The notes below the pieces were generated by a model. It made no database searches, was not told the origin of the DNA, and was given only the letters and a program-made list of their open reading frames with translations. From Ferrithrix thermotolerans DSM 19514 (GTDB taxonomy: Bacteria; Actinomycetota; Acidimicrobiia; Acidimicrobiales; CAIXPF01), in NCBI GenBank assembly GCA_945906305.1, contig CAMDQT010000002.1, forward strand, positions 62,001 through 126,000: a stretch of 64,000 nucleotides of DNA. Direction: 5' to 3'. Below are positions 18,599 through 27,269 of the stretch, piece after piece (positions within the stretch are counted from its first letter, which is position 1; each line of letters opens with the position of its first letter). The position numbers and the translations under genes are program-made.

Positions 18599-20572
18599 TC
18601 AGATCTCCACGGTCGTGCCGACCTCGAAAACCCGCGACGCGGGCAGGCTGAAAAACCTCGCCGCGCTGGCCGCCGTGCGGTTTTGCATCACGAAAATCTG
18701 TTCGCGCAGCGGGTGCATAGCGCGGTTCGACGTGACCACGATGGTCTCCCGACCGAGGAAGTAGGTCAGGTCATCCGCTTCGAGGTGCAACCCCTGCTCG
18801 GTGGAGGCAGTGGCGAGCGCGGCGAGCGCAGCGGGCACATCGGGGTTGTCCATGAACCCGAAGGTGAGTTCGACCTGCCAGATGCCGGGACCGACCTTGT
18901 GCAGGGTGCTCCGGCGATCGGGCGAAATGGTCGGCTGATCGGCAGTGATGACGTAGAGCAGAAGAACCGTTTCGTGCAGCACCTTGTTGTGGCGCACATT
19001 TTCCAAAAGGGCGGGTGGTGTTGATCCTGTGTCCTTGAAGAGGAAGACGGAGACGCCTGGAACGCGTTCCCACGGTAGGTCGGGGAGAGCATCAACGAAC
19101 GCACTGACCGGGGTTTCGCCGCGCTGGATAACGGAGGCAACGGCCCTTCTCCCGGTACGCCAGGTGGTCATAAGGGTGAACTGGCCGAGCCCGATCGCCA
19201 GTGCGAACCAGCCCCCATGAGGGATCTTGGTGATCTGTGCCGCGAAGAAGCCCAGGTCGATGACCAGTAGCGGCAGCCCGAGGCCGAAGGCCTTGGCCCT
19301 CGACCACTGCCAGCGGTGCCGCGCCACGCCGATGAACAAAAGCGTCGTGATGGCCATGGTCATGGTCACCGCGATGCCATAGGCCGCGGCAAGGTTGCCG
19401 GAGGTGCGAAAGCCCACCACCAGCCCGATGCAACTCGCCATGAGCAGCCAGTTCACCGCCGGCACGTACACCTGGCCCCGATTTCCGGCGGAGGTGTGGT
19501 GCACCTTCACCCGGGGGAGGTAGTCGAGCTGCATGGCCTGCACGGTCATGGAGAACGCGCCGGAGATGAGCGCTTGTGAGGCGATGACGGTGGCGGCCGT
19601 CGCCAGCAGTACCAACGGCCAGGTGGCCCACTGCGGGGCGAGGTTGAAGAACGGGCTGTCGATGGCCTCGGGGTTTTCCAAAAGCAGTGCACCCTGGCCC
19701 AGATAGTTCAGCACCAGGGCTGGAAATACGAGGCTGAACCAGCTGATCCTTATCGGTGACCGGCCGAAGTGACCCATGTCGGCATACAGCGCCTCGCCGC
19801 CGGTCACCACCAGGAAAATGGAACCAAGGGCCAGGAACCCTTTGAATCCGTACACCCGGAACAGGTCGATGGTGTAAATGGGGTTGAGGGCCCGCAGGAT
19901 GTCAGGGTTGGCGACAATTTTTTGTAGCCCGAGCAGCGCCAGCACCGCGAACCAGACCACCATGATCGGTCCGAAAACCCGACCGATGCCCGCGGTGCCG
20001 CGCCGTTGCACCAGGAACAGCGCGGCGAGGATCGTCACCGACAGCGGGATGATCCACGGGTGCAACGAGGGTGCAGCCACTTCGAGACCCTCCACCGCGC
20101 TGAGCACCGAGATGGCCGGGGTGATCATGCCGTCGCCGTAGAGCAGGGCGGTGCCGAAGATGCCCAGCGTGGTCATCACGAGCAGCGACTTGCTCGGCAC
20201 GCTCCGACCGAGCAGCGCCGTCAACGCCAGGATGCCGCCCTCGCCCTTGTTGTCCGCCCGCATGACCAGTGCCAGGTATTTGATCGAGATGATGATGATC
20301 AGCGACCACACCACCAGCGAGCAGGCCCCCACGACGCCGACGGGGTTCACCGCCAACTCGTGGCCCTCGAAGGATTCACGAAAGGCATACAGGGGGCTGG
20401 TGCCGATGTCGCCGTAGACGATTCCGAGGGCTCCCATCGACAGCAGGGCCAGGGCCTTGCCCCGAGGCCTGGAGGGAGTCACGTGCTCATCGGTGGGTTC
20501 GATGGGCTCGGGCTCGGTATCTGGGTGGCTGGTTGACATTCGAGCGTCCACCGTAACGCCTACGGGGTTCAT
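18599..20572 (-). CDS. kup: KUP/HAK/KT family potassium transporter
   Basis: ALLSMGALGIVYGDIGTSPLYAFRESF, multiple TM segments; alternative start at 20539. Confidence 0.95.
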   Translation of the reverse strand: MNPVGVTVDARMSTSHPDTEPEPIEPTDEHVTPSRPRGKALALLSMGALGIVYGDIGTSPLYAFRESFEGHELAVNPVGVVGACSLVVWSLIIIISIKYLALVMRADNKGEGGILALTALLGRSVPSKSLLVMTTLGIFGTALLYGDGMITPAISVLSAVEGLEVAAPSLHPWIIPLSVTILAALFLVQRRGTAGIGRVFGPIMVVWFAVLALLGLQKIVANPDILRALNPIYTIDLFRVYGFKGFLALGSIFLVVTGGEALYADMGHFGRSPIRISWFSLVFPALVLNYLGQGALLLENPEAIDSPFFNLAPQWATWPLVLLATAATVIASQALISGAFSMTVQAMQLDYLPRVKVHHTSAGNRGQVYVPAVNWLLMASCIGLVVGFRTSGNLAAAYGIAVTMTMAITTLLFIGVARHRWQWSRAKAFGLGLPLLVIDLGFFAAQITKIPHGGWFALAIGLGQFTLMTTWRTGRRAVASVIQRGETPVSAFVDALPDLPWERVPGVSVFLFKDTGSTPPALLENVRHNKVLHETVLLLYVITADQPTISPDRRSTLHKVGPGIWQVELTFGFMDNPDVPAALAALATASTEQGLHLEADDLTYFLGRETIVVTSNRAMHPLREQIFVMQNRTAASAARFFSLPASRVFEVGTTVEI

Positions 20573-20607
20573 CCACTGAACGCGACGAGGCCTTGGGGTA
20601 GCGGACG

Positions 20608-21090
20608 GTGCTAGACACGACGCCCATGGCAGGTAAGTATTTCGAAGAGCTTGAGGTCGGCGCGGTGTTCGAACACCAGCCTGGCCGTACCGTCACCGAG
20701 ACCGACAACCTGTTGTTCTCGACCATGTCGATGAACCCGCAGCCCTTGCACGTGGACGCCGAGTTCGCCCGCAACAGCCAGTTCGGCCAGATCCTGGTGA
20801 ACTCGCTGTTCACCCTGGCGGTGGTCATCGGCCTCTCGGTGGGTGAGACCACGATGGGTACCACGGTCGGCAACCTCGGCTTCGACGAGACCCGGTTCCC
20901 CAACCCGGTGTTCATCGGCGACACGATTTACGCCCGTACGGTGGTCAGATCCCGTCGCGAGTCCAAGAGCCGTCCCGACTGGGGCATTGTGACCTTCGAG
21001 CACCAGGGCATGAACCAGCGCGGGGAGGTCGTGTGCAGTTGTGTGCGCAACGGCATGATGCTGCGCAAGCCAGCCGCGAGTGGGGCCTGA
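20608..21090 (+). CDS. MaoC-family dehydratase
   Basis: GKYFEELEVGAVFEHQPGRTVTETDNLLFSTMSMNPQPLHVDAEFA hotdog/hydratase motif; possible start 20626. Confidence 0.92.
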   Translation: MLDTTPMAGKYFEELEVGAVFEHQPGRTVTETDNLLFSTMSMNPQPLHVDAEFARNSQFGQILVNSLFTLAVVIGLSVGETTMGTTVGNLGFDETRFPNPVFIGDTIYARTVVRSRRESKSRPDWGIVTFEHQGMNQRGEVVCSCVRNGMMLRKPAASGA

Positions 21091-21091
21091 C

Positions 21092-21982
21092 ATGACTCGT
21101 GTCCGCCGTTGTGCCCACTTCGTCCCCGGTGCGAACGAAAAGATGCTGGGCAAGGCGCTGGCCACCAACGCCGATGCGCTCGTGTTGGACCTCGAGGATG
21201 CGGTCACGCCGGAGAACAAAGACTCGGCCCGGATCGAGATCTGCCGCTGGCTGGCCGACGTCGACTTCGGACGCCAGGAGCGAATGGTCCGCATCAACCC
21301 CCTCGACACGCCGTGGTTCCGCGCCGACGTCGAGGCGACCATGCTCAACCCGCCGGACTCGTATCTCATTCCCAAGCTGCACGGCCCGGGTGAGGTACGC
21401 CTCATCGACCGGATCATCACCGACCTCGAACGCCAACACGGCCACCCGATAGGCGGCGTCACGTTGGTGGTGTTAGCGACCGAGACGGCGGCGGGCCTGC
21501 TGGCCACCGGCGAAATACCTTGCGTGCCCCGCGTCGATGCGGTCACCTGGGGGGCCGAGGATCTGTCCGCCGCTCTCGGGGCCAAGCGCAACCGTGACGA
21601 CGACGGTCGTTACCTGCCGCTGTTCGAACACGCCAGGACGATGACCCGACTGTCTGCCGCTGCGGCTGGGGTACAGGCGCTGGACACCGTGTTCACCGAT
21701 ATCACCGACCCCGACGGGCTGCGTCGAGATTGCCGTGACAGCGCCGCCATCGGTTACACCGGCAAGATCTCGATCCACCCCAGCCAAATCGACATCATCA
21801 ACGAGGAGTTCACCCCCTCGGCGTCGGACATCGCCGATGCCCGTGAGCTGCTGGCCGAACTCGAGCTGCAGCGAGCCATAGGCAAGATGGCCTTCAGGTT
21901 CAGGGGCAAAATGGTTGATGTTCCGCATTTCACCCAGGCCCAGCGCATCCTGACACTGGCGGACACCTTGGGGGTCGGCTGA
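21092..21982 (+). CDS. HpcH/HpaI aldolase/citrate lyase (CitE)-like CoA ester lyase
   Basis: RCAHFVPGANEKMLGKALATNADALVLDLEDAVTPENKD.. KISIHPSQIDIIN. Confidence 0.92.
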   Translation: MTRVRRCAHFVPGANEKMLGKALATNADALVLDLEDAVTPENKDSARIEICRWLADVDFGRQERMVRINPLDTPWFRADVEATMLNPPDSYLIPKLHGPGEVRLIDRIITDLERQHGHPIGGVTLVVLATETAAGLLATGEIPCVPRVDAVTWGAEDLSAALGAKRNRDDDGRYLPLFEHARTMTRLSAAAAGVQALDTVFTDITDPDGLRRDCRDSAAIGYTGKISIHPSQIDIINEEFTPSASDIADARELLAELELQRAIGKMAFRFRGKMVDVPHFTQAQRILTLADTLGVG

Positions 21983-21987
21983 AAGCG

Positions 21988-23439
21988 ATGGGTGACAAAG
22001 CGGTGGGAGTCGCGCCCGTCGCGGTACCCAGACGGGCGTGGAAGGCGCTCGCCGTGGCGAGCGCCGGGTACTCGTTGATGTCGTTCAACACGACATCAAC
22101 CAACCTCGCTTTCGACGACATCTCCAACACCTTTAGCGCCGCCAGCCCCTCGACGCTGTCATGGGTGGCGTCGATGTTTTTCATTGGCCTGGCCAGCCTG
22201 CTGCCGATATCAGGACGATTGGCGGACCGGTTGGGTCGTCGCCGGGTGTTTCGGGTCGGCCTGTTGCTCTTCGCGGTGGGGTCGGCTCTATCGGCTCTCG
22301 CTCCCGTGGCCATCGTGCTGATCCTGGCCCGCTTCGTCACCGCCGCTGGTGGGGCGATGATCGTGCCCGCCTCGCTGGCGGTGATCCTGCCCGAGTTCCC
22401 CCGTGAGCGACACGTCACCGCAGTAGCCACCTGGGCCGCCACCGGCCCCCTCGCGGCGGCGCTTGCTCCGGCCGTGTCGGCCCTGATTTTGGCGGTGACG
22501 ACCTGGCGAGTGCTCTTCGCCATCAGTGTGCCCATCTCGCTGCTGGCCTTCCTAGCCAGCTTCAAGCTGCTGGGAGAATCCAAATCCGAGCGGGTGGGTG
22601 GGACGTTGGACTGGCTCGGTGTCGTGCTCGGCACGGCGAGCATCGCGGCGTTGGTGTACGCCGTCGGCCCGGCGCCCGGCCGCGGTCTGAGTGCACCGTC
22701 GGTGTTGGCTGCGGGCGTGCTTTTCGTGGTGTTGTTGCCGCTGTTCTTGCAGCGCTGCCGGGTGCACCCCGAGCCGCTGCTGAACCTCGACGTGTTCCTG
22801 ATGAAGCCGGTGTGGGTGGCGAACCTGGGCAACTTCCTGCTGAGCCTGGCCGGGCAGGCGCTGTGGTTGTTGTGGCCGCTGTACTTCAGCCGGATCTGGA
22901 ACTACTCCCAAGTGCAAACAGGTCTCGCGCTACTGCCCGGACCGATCCTGTCGGGCATTGTGACCACGGCCGGCGGGCGGTTGTCGGTCCGCTACGGCCA
23001 TGAGGTGCTCGTGCGCTGGGGGCCGTTGGTGCATCTGATGGCGTTGGCGTGGCCGTTGGCCTTCTTGACTGCGACGCCGAACTATTGGCTGTGCGTTGCG
23101 CCCGCGATTGCGTTCTCTGGCGCCGGATGGGCCCTGACATCGCCTCCGCTCAACAGCGGCGTACTCAGCAGGGTCGGCCCAGATTATTACGGCGAGGTCA
23201 ATGCCTCGTTCAACACGGTGCGAAATGTGGCCGCCGCGCTCGGGGTGGCCATTGGGGTGGCCATCGTCGGCAAGTCGTCGGGGCCCGCTGCGGTCGCCGC
23301 CTACGACCGGGCCTTCTGGGCCTGCGTGCTGTGCGGACTGGCATGCTGGTTTGTGCTGTTCTTTCTCTACCCACGACGTTCGAGCGGCTCGGCCCCGCCG
23401 GTCTTGCCCGTCGTCAAACCTGACAGGAGTGTGCGATGA
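21988..23439 (+). CDS. MFS transporter (DHA2-like)
   Basis: STLSWVASMFFIGLASLLPISGRLADRLGRRRVF; about 12-14 hydrophobic segments. Confidence 0.9.
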   Translation: MGDKAVGVAPVAVPRRAWKALAVASAGYSLMSFNTTSTNLAFDDISNTFSAASPSTLSWVASMFFIGLASLLPISGRLADRLGRRRVFRVGLLLFAVGSALSALAPVAIVLILARFVTAAGGAMIVPASLAVILPEFPRERHVTAVATWAATGPLAAALAPAVSALILAVTTWRVLFAISVPISLLAFLASFKLLGESKSERVGGTLDWLGVVLGTASIAALVYAVGPAPGRGLSAPSVLAAGVLFVVLLPLFLQRCRVHPEPLLNLDVFLMKPVWVANLGNFLLSLAGQALWLLWPLYFSRIWNYSQVQTGLALLPGPILSGIVTTAGGRLSVRYGHEVLVRWGPLVHLMALAWPLAFLTATPNYWLCVAPAIAFSGAGWALTSPPLNSGVLSRVGPDYYGEVNASFNTVRNVAAALGVAIGVAIVGKSSGPAAVAAYDRAFWACVLCGLACWFVLFFLYPRRSSGSAPPVLPVVKPDRSVR

Positions 23440-24578
23440 GCGGTCCGTTGACCGGTTACACCGTGGTCGAACTGCAGGGGATCGGGCCCGGCCCGTTTTG
23501 CGGCATGGTGCTCGCGGACTTGGGGGCGGAGGTGATCCGGATCGACCGCGCCGAGCGCGTGCCCGATGAGGCGCCGCGCCGCCCACCGCTGGACGTTCTC
23601 GCCCGCGGCCGCAAGTCCCTCGCGGTCGATCTCAAAGACCCCGAGGCTGTCGAGACCGTGCTGCGCATCGTCGCTGGTGCCGACGCGCTCATTGAGGGCT
23701 TCCGCCCCGGCGTCATGGAACGTCTCGGGCTCGGTCCCGAGGTGTGCCTGGCTCGTAATCCGCGTTTGGTGTACGGCCGCATGACCGGATGGGGCCAGGA
23801 AGGGCCGTACGCTCAGATGGCCGGCCACGATATCAACTACATCGCGCTGGCGGGGTGCTTGGCCCACATCGGCCGCCCGGGCGAGGCGCCGGTACCGCCG
23901 CTGAATCTGGCGGGCGACTTCGGTGGTGGCGGCATGTTGCTCGCCGTTGGGGTCATGGCGGGTTTGTTGGAGACCGCCAAGTCAGGCCAGGGTCAGGTCG
24001 TCGACGCGGCGATGGTCGATGGTGCGGCATTGCTCATGGCCTCATTTCACGGCATGGCTGCAATTGGTCGACTTGAGCCGCGTGGCCAGAACCGACTCGA
24101 CGGCGGCGCCCACTTCTACGATGCCTACGAATGCGCCGACGGCGAGTATGTCTCCATCGGCTCGATCGAGCCGCAGTTCTACGCCGAGTTGCGCCAACTC
24201 GCTGGTCTCCGTGACAGCAAGTGGGACGCGCAACTCGACGGCGGCGCCTGGCCCGATCTCAAAGCGGAGATTGCCGCCGTGTTCCGGACCAAGACCCGCG
24301 AAGAATGGTGCGCCATCATGGAGGGCTCCGACGTGTGTTTCGCCCCGGTGTTGACCATCACCGAGGCTTGGCAACACCCTCACAACGTGGCCCGAAACTC
24401 CTTCGTCGAGGTCGCCGGCATTCGTCAGCCGGCCCCGGCGCCTCGCTTCAGCCGGACCCCGGGCGACATCGAAGGCCCTGCCGCCCATCCCGGTCAGCAC
24501 AGTCACGAAGTGCTCACCCGTTTCGGCTTTTCCGAGACCGAGGTGGAAAATTTGCGCCAGTCAGGCGCGGTTCGCTGA
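23436..24578 (+). CDS. CaiB/BaiF-family CoA transferase
   Basis: MSGPLTGYTVVELQGIGPGPFCGMVLADLGAEVIRIDR, GRKSLAVDLKDPE, Asp-containing VVDAAMVDGAALL; 4-bp overlap with MFS gene. Confidence 0.94.
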   Translation: MSGPLTGYTVVELQGIGPGPFCGMVLADLGAEVIRIDRAERVPDEAPRRPPLDVLARGRKSLAVDLKDPEAVETVLRIVAGADALIEGFRPGVMERLGLGPEVCLARNPRLVYGRMTGWGQEGPYAQMAGHDINYIALAGCLAHIGRPGEAPVPPLNLAGDFGGGGMLLAVGVMAGLLETAKSGQGQVVDAAMVDGAALLMASFHGMAAIGRLEPRGQNRLDGGAHFYDAYECADGEYVSIGSIEPQFYAELRQLAGLRDSKWDAQLDGGAWPDLKAEIAAVFRTKTREEWCAIMEGSDVCFAPVLTITEAWQHPHNVARNSFVEVAGIRQPAPAPRFSRTPGDIEGPAAHPGQHSHEVLTRFGFSETEVENLRQSGAVR

Positions 24579-24704
24579 ACGCGCCGCGGGGTGGTCTTGG
24601 CCCCGGGCGGAAAACCCCGCAACGCGGTGTAGGCGGCCGCGATTCCTGGCGGGTAGATTCACCTTCGCCGCCACGCCGCGCCCGTCACAACTCCGGGAGA
24701 CGCC

Positions 24705-25613
24705 ATGACCATGACCGACCGGGACGTCCTCGCCGGGCTAGCCGTGACCCGGCTCACCCCGGCCCTGGGCGCAGAGGTCCGAGGCGTATCGCTCGCTACG
24801 GCCACCGAGGAACTTGCGGTGGCAGTGCGCGCCTTGCTCACCGAACATCTGGTGCTGTTCTTTCCCGATCAGCATCTTGATCTCGCTCAGCACGTAGCAT
24901 TCGGCCGGTTTTTCGGCCCTTTGGAGCAGCACCCGCACCTCAAAAACGCCTATTTGGACCATCCCGAGGTGTTCGAACTCGCGGCTTCCAAAGGTGGCAT
25001 CGCCGACGAGTGGCACACCGACCTGACCTTCCTCCAACAACCGTCGGTGATGTCCATACTGAACATGGTGCGTTGCGCCGATGCTGGTGGAGACACCCTG
25101 TGGACCAGCCTCGAGGCCGCCTACGACGGGCTGTCCCCGGCCCTGCAGGAGCTTTGCGAAGGCCTCTCCGCCTTGCACGATGCCACCGCGCACGGTCGGC
25201 CCGAGGCGTCGGCCCTTCATCCGGTGGTCCGGGTGCACCCCCTGACCGGGCGCAAATCGCTCTATGTCAACGAGCATTTCACCCGACGCCTGGTGGAGTT
25301 GACCCACGCCGAGAGCGACATGTTGTTGGGCTATCTCACCCGCTGGGTGACCAATCCGCGCTTCAGTGTCCGCCACCATTGGACCCAGGGCACCATCGCC
25401 ATGTGGGACAACCGTTGCACCCAGCACTGCGTGGTAAACGACTTCGGCGGCGAGCGCATCATTCAGCGGGTCACCATCATGGGCGACACAGTGGAGGGCC
25501 TCGGGCCGCGATGGGCGCCGCACACCGCCCGGCGTGGGGCGCTCACCTACCACGATCACCAGCTCAAGGCGGCCTTACGGGAGCGTTCCCGTGCCGCTCA
25601 GGCCGAGCGCTGA
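24705..25613 (+). CDS. TauD/TfdA-family Fe(II)/2-oxoglutarate dioxygenase
   Basis: LGAEVRGVSLATATEELAVAVRALLTEHLVLFFPDQHL, EWHTDLTF (HxD), IAMWDNRCTQHCVVND. Confidence 0.93.
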   Translation: MTMTDRDVLAGLAVTRLTPALGAEVRGVSLATATEELAVAVRALLTEHLVLFFPDQHLDLAQHVAFGRFFGPLEQHPHLKNAYLDHPEVFELAASKGGIADEWHTDLTFLQQPSVMSILNMVRCADAGGDTLWTSLEAAYDGLSPALQELCEGLSALHDATAHGRPEASALHPVVRVHPLTGRKSLYVNEHFTRRLVELTHAESDMLLGYLTRWVTNPRFSVRHHWTQGTIAMWDNRCTQHCVVNDFGGERIIQRVTIMGDTVEGLGPRWAPHTARRGALTYHDHQLKAALRERSRAAQAER

Positions 25614-25616
25614 AGG

Positions 25617-25997
25617 GTGCGGGTCACCCGTATCTACAGCGGCGATGACGGCGAGTCGCACTTCGAGGAACTTGAACTGCCGATGACGGAACGGCCGTAT
25701 GGGTTCATCACCGAATGGTTGCCGGTGACCTCGATGGCCTACCGGGAGAACCATCGGGGCCAAGACCTCACTTACCACGTGGCGCCCCGCCGCCAGCTCG
25801 TCGTGAACCTGTTCGGGGCCGTGGAGATCGAGACCGGTCGGGGCGAAATCCGCCGCTTCGGGCCCGGTGACATCCTTTTCGCCGACGACACCACCGGCCG
25901 GGGTCATATCTCGCGCGATGTCGAGGGTCCGCGGCGCAATCTGTTCCTGCCCTTGCCTGATGATCTCGACATCTCCCCCTGGAGGGTCGGTCCTTGA
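25617..25997 (+). CDS. Small cupin-like protein
   Basis: RRQLVVNLFGAVEIETGRGEIRRFGPGDILFADDTTGRGH cupin-like pattern; 4 nt downstream of the dioxygenase. Confidence 0.7.
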   Translation: MRVTRIYSGDDGESHFEELELPMTERPYGFITEWLPVTSMAYRENHRGQDLTYHVAPRRQLVVNLFGAVEIETGRGEIRRFGPGDILFADDTTGRGHISRDVEGPRRNLFLPLPDDLDISPWRVGP

Positions 25998-26010
25998 GCG
26001 TCGTGGCGCG

Positions 26011-27228
26011 ATGACCGAAGTGGCCGCGGTGAAGGCGGGGGCGACGGTACCGCGGTCCCGTCGAGTGATGCTGGTGGGGACCGCTCTGGTGACGGTCACC
26101 CCAATTGTGTCCCATACCTTTGGGCGTTCCACGTACGGGTTATTGCTGCCCGCGATGGAAGACACGATGGGTCTCAACCACGCTCAGACCGGCCTCGGTG
26201 GCACGGTCATCTATGCCGCCTATCTGCTCGGCGTGATCGCGGTGGCCTTGCTGTCGCGGCGCTTCGAGCCCATAACGATCCTTCGTGGTGGCGTGGCAAT
26301 CGCCGGCCTGGGCCTGGTGTGGATGGCCACCGTGCACTCCTTGCCGGCACTCATGTTCGGGCTGTTGCTCACCGGCGGAGCAGGCGCGGGGATCTGGATC
26401 ACGAGCCCCGGCATGGTGTCCGCCAGTGTGGCCCCCCAACGCCGCGGCGTGATGATCGGCCTGCTCACGGCGTCAGTGGGCTTCGGCACCTTCGTGCTCG
26501 GCATCGGCACCACGGCCGCCCGTCAGAGCACCGGTAACGAATTGCTGTGGCGGCCGGTGTGGATGTTCGAGGCCGTTGTCACCGCGTTCATCCTGCTTGG
26601 GTTGGTCCTTGTGGCGCGTCCACCTCGCACCGAGGTGGTGTCGGCACGCGGCTTCAGCCTCGATCGCTTGCGCAGCGTGCCGAATTGGAAACGGGTGACC
26701 GCGGCCTACGCCCTGTTCGCCGCGGTGGGCGCCGGGATCTCCCCGTTCCTGGTGCGCGCGCTGCAAAGCGACGCAGGGCTTAGCAAGGCCGGCGCGGCCT
26801 CGGTGTTCGCCGCCATGAGCCTGCTCGCCATTCCCGGGGCACCGCTGCTCGGAGCATTGTCCGATCGTGTGGGCCGCAAGCCGGTGATGGTCTTTGTGTT
26901 GGGCGCGGCCGGGACCGGGACTGCTGTGGTCGCGCTGGGACACGGGGTCGTGGCGGTACTCGGCACGTTCCTTTTCGGTTCGGTGTGGTCGAGTTACCCG
27001 ACGTTGGTGGCGACCTATGTGCGCGACCATACCGAGGCACGTGGTTTCAGCGAGGCATTGGCGACCATGACGATCTTTTACGGCGCGGCCGCATTGAGTG
27101 CGCCGTTCCTCACCGGCTGGTTGGCCGATCTCACCGGCCATTTCCGGGCACCCTTCGTCGGGCTCAGCGCACTTTGTCTTTGCGGTGCCGCACTCATGGC
27201 CGGTCTGCCGACGCGGTCGCGCCGATAG
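26011..27228 (+). CDS. MFS transporter
   Basis: 12 TM-like segments; GALSDRVGRKPVMVFVLG; ATG at 26011, inside the longer ORF from 25867. Confidence 0.9.
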   Translation: MTEVAAVKAGATVPRSRRVMLVGTALVTVTPIVSHTFGRSTYGLLLPAMEDTMGLNHAQTGLGGTVIYAAYLLGVIAVALLSRRFEPITILRGGVAIAGLGLVWMATVHSLPALMFGLLLTGGAGAGIWITSPGMVSASVAPQRRGVMIGLLTASVGFGTFVLGIGTTAARQSTGNELLWRPVWMFEAVVTAFILLGLVLVARPPRTEVVSARGFSLDRLRSVPNWKRVTAAYALFAAVGAGISPFLVRALQSDAGLSKAGAASVFAAMSLLAIPGAPLLGALSDRVGRKPVMVFVLGAAGTGTAVVALGHGVVAVLGTFLFGSVWSSYPTLVATYVRDHTEARGFSEALATMTIFYGAAALSAPFLTGWLADLTGHFRAPFVGLSALCLCGAALMAGLPTRSRR

Positions 27229-27269
27229 CGCACCAGTAACGGTGGTGGAAGGAACGATTCCCGGGTGGG

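Noticed and set aside
20540-20625. Possible c-di-AMP (ydaO-type) riboswitch upstream of kup
   Set aside because: The divergent gap to the MaoC gene is under about 90 nt, too short for the riboswitch, and no matching conserved motifs seen.
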